This document shows, piece after piece, positions 6,479 to 7,882 of a stretch of 7,882 nucleotides of DNA. This DNA comes from Clostridia bacterium. Its GTDB lineage: Bacteria > Bacillota > Clostridia > Christensenellales > Aristaeellaceae. The DNA is taken from contig JAKSQG010000084.1 in assembly GCA_024404275.1 (NCBI GenBank), positions 1 to 7,882 of the forward strand, in the 5' to 3' direction. Below the pieces are notes generated by a model. That model worked only from the letters and a program-made list of their open reading frames with translations, had not been told where the DNA came from and ran no database searches. The position numbers and the translations under genes are program-made. Position 1 is the first letter of the stretch. Each line of letters begins with the position of its first letter.

Positions 6479-7882
6479 TTACTTCTTTCTTTCCGGCACA
6501 TTTGCAAAGCCGGGAATACCGCTGCGTCCGCCGCGGGCGGCATTGATTTTACGGTCACGATCGGCATGATAGTGCAGCAGTTGCTGCATCATCCGCATCA
6601 CAACAGGGGCATATTCGGGCCGGTCGGACAGGTCGTGCTCCTCGTCGGGGTCCTCGGTCAGGTGGAACAGCTGCTGACGGAGGGAGTTATGGTACACGAT
6701 CAGCTTCCATTCCCGGTCGCGGATCATGGTGACCATGGCGGATTCCGGCCATGTGGTGATATCAAATTTGCCGCACTCATTGTACTCGGTGACCACAAAG
6801 GGGCGTTTCTCCTCCCCGTTCAGCGGAATGCTTTCGGGGCGGAGCGCGATATCGCCGCCGGCGGCCTTGTACATGGTGTTGAACAGATCATGCAGTGCCA
6901 CGGGATCGTCCAGGCGGCGTCCTTCCGTCTGTCCCGGATATTTGACAATGAGCGGCACATTGATGCCGTCCTCATACATCACAGCGCCCTTGGCAAACAG
7001 GTCATGATCGCCTGCCATATCGCCGTGATCGGCGGTGTAGATGATCAGCGTGTTGTCATAAATGCCCTCTTCCTTCAGCGCGTCCAGAATCATCTGTACC
7101 TGACGGTCAATAAAGGAAATGCCGGCAAAATACCCGCGGCGAAGGGAACGGACCCCCTCGGGGCCGCTGACGGCACCAAGCTTTTCGGGCTTGTGCCCGG
7201 AGCGTTCCCATTGCAGCTCCATCGGAGCGGAAGCGATGTCACCGGGAATGGGTTCCTCATAGGCTTCCTCATGAAGCGCTTCCGCTGCTTCAGGGGGATA
7301 ATGGTTATAGGGGTTATGAGGATCAAAATAGCCCGCCAGCAAAAAAAACGGCTTGGATTTGTCACGATGACGGATCAGCTCGGCAGACCGCTGCGAGACC
7401 CAGGTAGTAAAATGGGTCTCTGCGGAACGGTAAGTCCTTTTGCGTCCCTCCCGCAGCAGGGCGGCATATTCATCGGGATAATTCGCCTTGAGCCAGTGCG
7501 CATAGGCATTATAGGGGCTCTCCAGATAAATGGAAGGCTCATGGGCCATTTCATAAATGTCGAAGCCATCGCCCGGATTGCGCTCATAGGCTTCAAACTC
7601 CGTGCTGCTGACATGCAGCTTGCCCACAATGGCAGTCTGGTACCCCAAATCCTTCAAATAGGAAGGCAGCAGCCGTTCATTCTTGGGCAGAATGTCAAAC
7701 AGGTTGAACACGCCGTGCCCCGTCATGGTTTTGCCTGTCAGAATGCTGGCACGGCTGGGCGTACAGATGGGAGCATCACAGTAGCAATGCTCATAGACGG
7801 TGGCGCCGCCGGCCAACCGATCCAGATTAGGAGTGGAAGGGTAACGGCAGCCGTAAACACCGAGCGAATCCCGGCGCTGCTG
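6479..7882 (-). CDS. Sulfatase (S1 family, Cys-type), 5' end outside the window
   Basis: A sulfate-ester hydrolase of the alkaline-phosphatase-like superfamily; 467 residues are visible. The first visible codons read QQRRDSLGVYG, and STPNLDR follows. This is the usual continuation of an N-terminal TDQQ motif, so perhaps 10-20 residues plus any signal peptide lie beyond the window. The TTG at 7816 is internal, not a start. ICTPSRASILTG carries the C-x-P-S-R signature; the cysteine (codon 7765-7763) would be oxidised to formylglycine, in anaerobes by a radical-SAM maturase. GYQTAIVGKLH is the second sulfatase signature. FDPHNPY and YTADHGDMAGDHDLFAKG supply metal and substrate-contact residues. 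The substrate (glycan, mucin or aryl sulfate) cannot be decided. No maturase, transporter or glycosidase is visible beside it, and the gene converges on the threonine unit without apparent functional link. Confidence 0.95.
   Translation of the reverse strand, partial: QQRRDSLGVYGCRYPSTPNLDRLAGGATVYEHCYCDAPICTPSRASILTGKTMTGHGVFNLFDILPKNERLLPSYLKDLGYQTAIVGKLHVSSTEFEAYERNPGDGFDIYEMAHEPSIYLESPYNAYAHWLKANYPDEYAALLREGRKRTYRSAETHFTTWVSQRSAELIRHRDKSKPFFLLAGYFDPHNPYNHYPPEAAEALHEEAYEEPIPGDIASAPMELQWERSGHKPEKLGAVSGPEGVRSLRRGYFAGISFIDRQVQMILDALKEEGIYDNTLIIYTADHGDMAGDHDLFAKGAVMYEDGINVPLIVKYPGQTEGRRLDDPVALHDLFNTMYKAAGGDIALRPESIPLNGEEKRPFVVTEYNECGKFDITTWPESAMVTMIRDREWKLIVYHNSLRQQLFHLTEDPDEEHDLSDRPEYAPVVMRMMQQLLHYHADRDRKINAARGGRSGIPGFANVPERKK

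Noticed and set aside
5365..6567. A 400-codon minus-strand frame opposite asd running into the sulfatase end.
   Set aside because: Same low-complexity composition, no family motif, crosses the terminator hairpin and overlaps the real sulfatase gene in another frame.

Overview
The window holds a compact, apparently complete set of genes for making threonine from aspartate, followed by the 3' part of an unrelated sulfatase gene. The high G+C Firmicutes-like gene content points to a Clostridia-type Gram-positive bacterium. The supporting signs are a PheB/UPF0735-type HTH-ACT protein, a YclM-like monofunctional aspartokinase, a short Asd and strong GGAGG ribosome binding sites. A gut anaerobe is plausible because the sulfatase is of the Cys type, but this is inference. 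No rRNA, tRNA, mobile element or CRISPR array is visible.

Layout. On the minus strand from about 2811 down to 54 lie thrC, thrB and a small HTH-ACT gene (pheB/thrR-like), joined by ATGA stop/start overlaps. On the plus strand from 2930 to 6396 lie hom, an aspartokinase gene and asd, also tightly packed (3-nt gap, then an ATGA overlap). The two units diverge from a 118-nt region (2812-2929). It carries two overlapping divergent promoters and a perfect 12-2-12 palindrome at 2881-2906. The palindrome covers the predicted start point of the hom unit and the -35 box of the thrC unit. A strong rho-independent terminator (6431-6464) ends the hom unit. A sulfatase gene converges on it from the right and runs off the window end.

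How it works together. Aspartokinase phosphorylates aspartate, Asd reduces the product to the semialdehyde, Hom makes homoserine, ThrB phosphorylates it and ThrC yields threonine. The small protein has an HTH-like segment followed by an ACT (amino-acid-sensing) domain. It is the obvious candidate to bind the palindrome and switch both halves together. Hom has a shortened C-terminus that seems too small for a normal ACT domain, so feedback sensing may rest on the aspartokinase ACT pair and on the HTH-ACT protein. The most interesting proposal here is this self-contained circuit: a regulator co-translated with thrB, one operator and two divergent biosynthetic units.
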